NCBI GenBank assembly: GCA_964343355.1
Contig: CAYFJC010000002.1
Span: 1 to 51,564, forward strand
Origin: MED-G78 sp964343355
GTDB lineage: Bacteria > Pseudomonadota > Gammaproteobacteria > Magnimaribacterales > D2472
Direction: 5' to 3'
Length of the DNA: 51,564 bases
Shown here one piece after another: positions 51,092 to 51,564 of this stretch. The notes under the pieces are model-generated. The model worked only from the letters and a program-made list of their open reading frames with translations. It had not been told where the DNA came from and made no database searches. The first letter of the stretch is position 1; every line of letters starts with the position of its first letter. Both the position numbers and the translations under genes were made by a program.

Positions 51092-51564
51092 ATATAAAAA
51101 ATTTTCATATTCCTATAATTGTTATAGCCACACTCATAACAGTTCTTTCTAACTTTGGGCTTAATTTTGAAATTATTAGAAATTTATCTTTTCTAGATTT
51201 TCAACGATCAGGACCTTATTTAGAGTTTATTACGTTTAATCAGACTTACTTTATTCAAAATGATTGGTGGAGACTTATAACACCTATATTTATTCATTTT
51301 TCATTTAGTCATTTAGCTTTTAATGCTCTTTGGATATTCATATTAGGATCTAAAATTGAGATGCTTGATGGCAGACTCTTATTTCTTTGTTTAGTTATTT
51401 TTTCAGGCATTACTAGTAATTATATTGAATATCTTTGGAGTGGAGTTTCATTATTTGGAGGACTATCAGGAGTAGTTTACGGATTGCTTGGATATTGCTT
51501 TTTAATTGAACTAGATTCAAATAAAGAACGTTATGGCCTTCCGCCTGCAATATATATATTTATG
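51088..51564 (+). CDS. Rhomboid family intramembrane serine protease (partial at window end)
   Basis: An open frame from a TTG at 51088, overlapping the nadK stop, runs off the window end (159 codons seen). WWRLITPIFIHFSFSHLAFN gives the rhomboid WR motif and HxxxN segment, and LFGGLSGVVYGLLGY carries the GxSG catalytic serine. The second catalytic histidine, in the last helix, would lie beyond the edge. Three to four membrane segments are visible. The enzyme cleaves membrane proteins inside the bilayer. The TTG start is inferred; no ATG is available earlier in the frame. Confidence 0.85.
   Translation, partial: MNIKNFHIPIIVIATLITVLSNFGLNFEIIRNLSFLDFQRSGPYLEFITFNQTYFIQNDWWRLITPIFIHFSFSHLAFNALWIFILGSKIEMLDGRLLFLCLVIFSGITSNYIEYLWSGVSLFGGLSGVVYGLLGYCFLIELDSNKERYGLPPAIYIFM

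Noticed and set aside
1..51564. CRISPR arrays, transposases, integrases, toxin-antitoxin pairs, tRNA or rRNA genes
   Set aside because: No spaced repeats, no transposase or integrase motifs, no clover-leaf or rRNA sequences were recognised on either strand.

Overview
The window reads as chromosomal DNA from a streamlined, AT-rich marine gammaproteobacterium (about one third G+C by eye). Supporting signs are a TonB-dependent receptor, gammaproteobacterial housekeeping genes (nagZ, prc, xthA, tadA, nadK, rraA), very tight packing with many 1-8 nt same-strand overlaps, convergent genes that share their stop codons, and a large share of acyl-CoA and terpenoid/steroid-like lipid enzymes. A SAR86-like lineage would fit best, but that is inference. 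I saw no rRNA, tRNA, CRISPR array, insertion sequence, integrase or phage gene. No internal gap between genes exceeds 300 bases; the largest gene-poor stretch is the left edge, 1-290, which is more G+C-rich than the rest.

Layout. 291-9606: Pr6Pr membrane protein, aldo/keto reductase, NCS2 purine permease, TonB-dependent receptor with a strong terminator, phosphoribosyltransferase, M19 dipeptidase, DUF1295 steroid-reductase-like membrane protein and an SDR. 9619-16216: surface lipoprotein with a TIM-barrel-like domain, MFS transporter, small DUF4345-like protein, gamma-glutamylcyclotransferase-like protein, GH5-like glycosidase, HI0933-type flavoprotein and a CoA-binding protein. 16232-27937: a long plus-strand run with an ECHDC3-like crotonase, SIS isomerase, NagZ and a sterol-desaturase-family hydroxylase, then a TetR-headed set (FATP-type acyl-CoA synthetase, saccharopine-dehydrogenase-like reductase, NTF2-like protein, ArsC, old-yellow-enzyme-like flavoprotein, DmdA-like GcvT protein, CIA30 protein, TadA). 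27934-30824: xthA and prc on the minus strand. 30851-31465: a DsbA/HCCA-isomerase-like protein.

31462-40586 is a seven-gene minus-strand operon: biotin-dependent acyl-CoA carboxylase (two subunits), a TetR regulator, an AtuA-family protein, a crotonase and two acyl-CoA dehydrogenases. Its content matches the acyclic terpene (atu) or leucine/isovalerate (liu) logic. A 28-bp inverted repeat lies just upstream, between this operon and a divergent GST gene. 40690-51564: GST, an MsrA-thioredoxin-MsrB fusion, flavin reductase, nitronate monooxygenase, RraA, PlsC-type acyltransferase, a second acyl-CoA dehydrogenase doublet, zinc alcohol dehydrogenase, Sir2 deacetylase, NAD kinase and a rhomboid protease cut by the window end.

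The strongest theme is CoA-thioester catabolism of branched, isoprenoid or sterol-like lipids, with two TetR genes each next to a distinct long inverted repeat. The two acyl-CoA dehydrogenase doublets each pair one canonical subunit with one lacking the usual FAD-loop motif, as in heteromeric steroid-type dehydrogenases. Substrates cannot be read from the sequence and are offered as hypotheses only.
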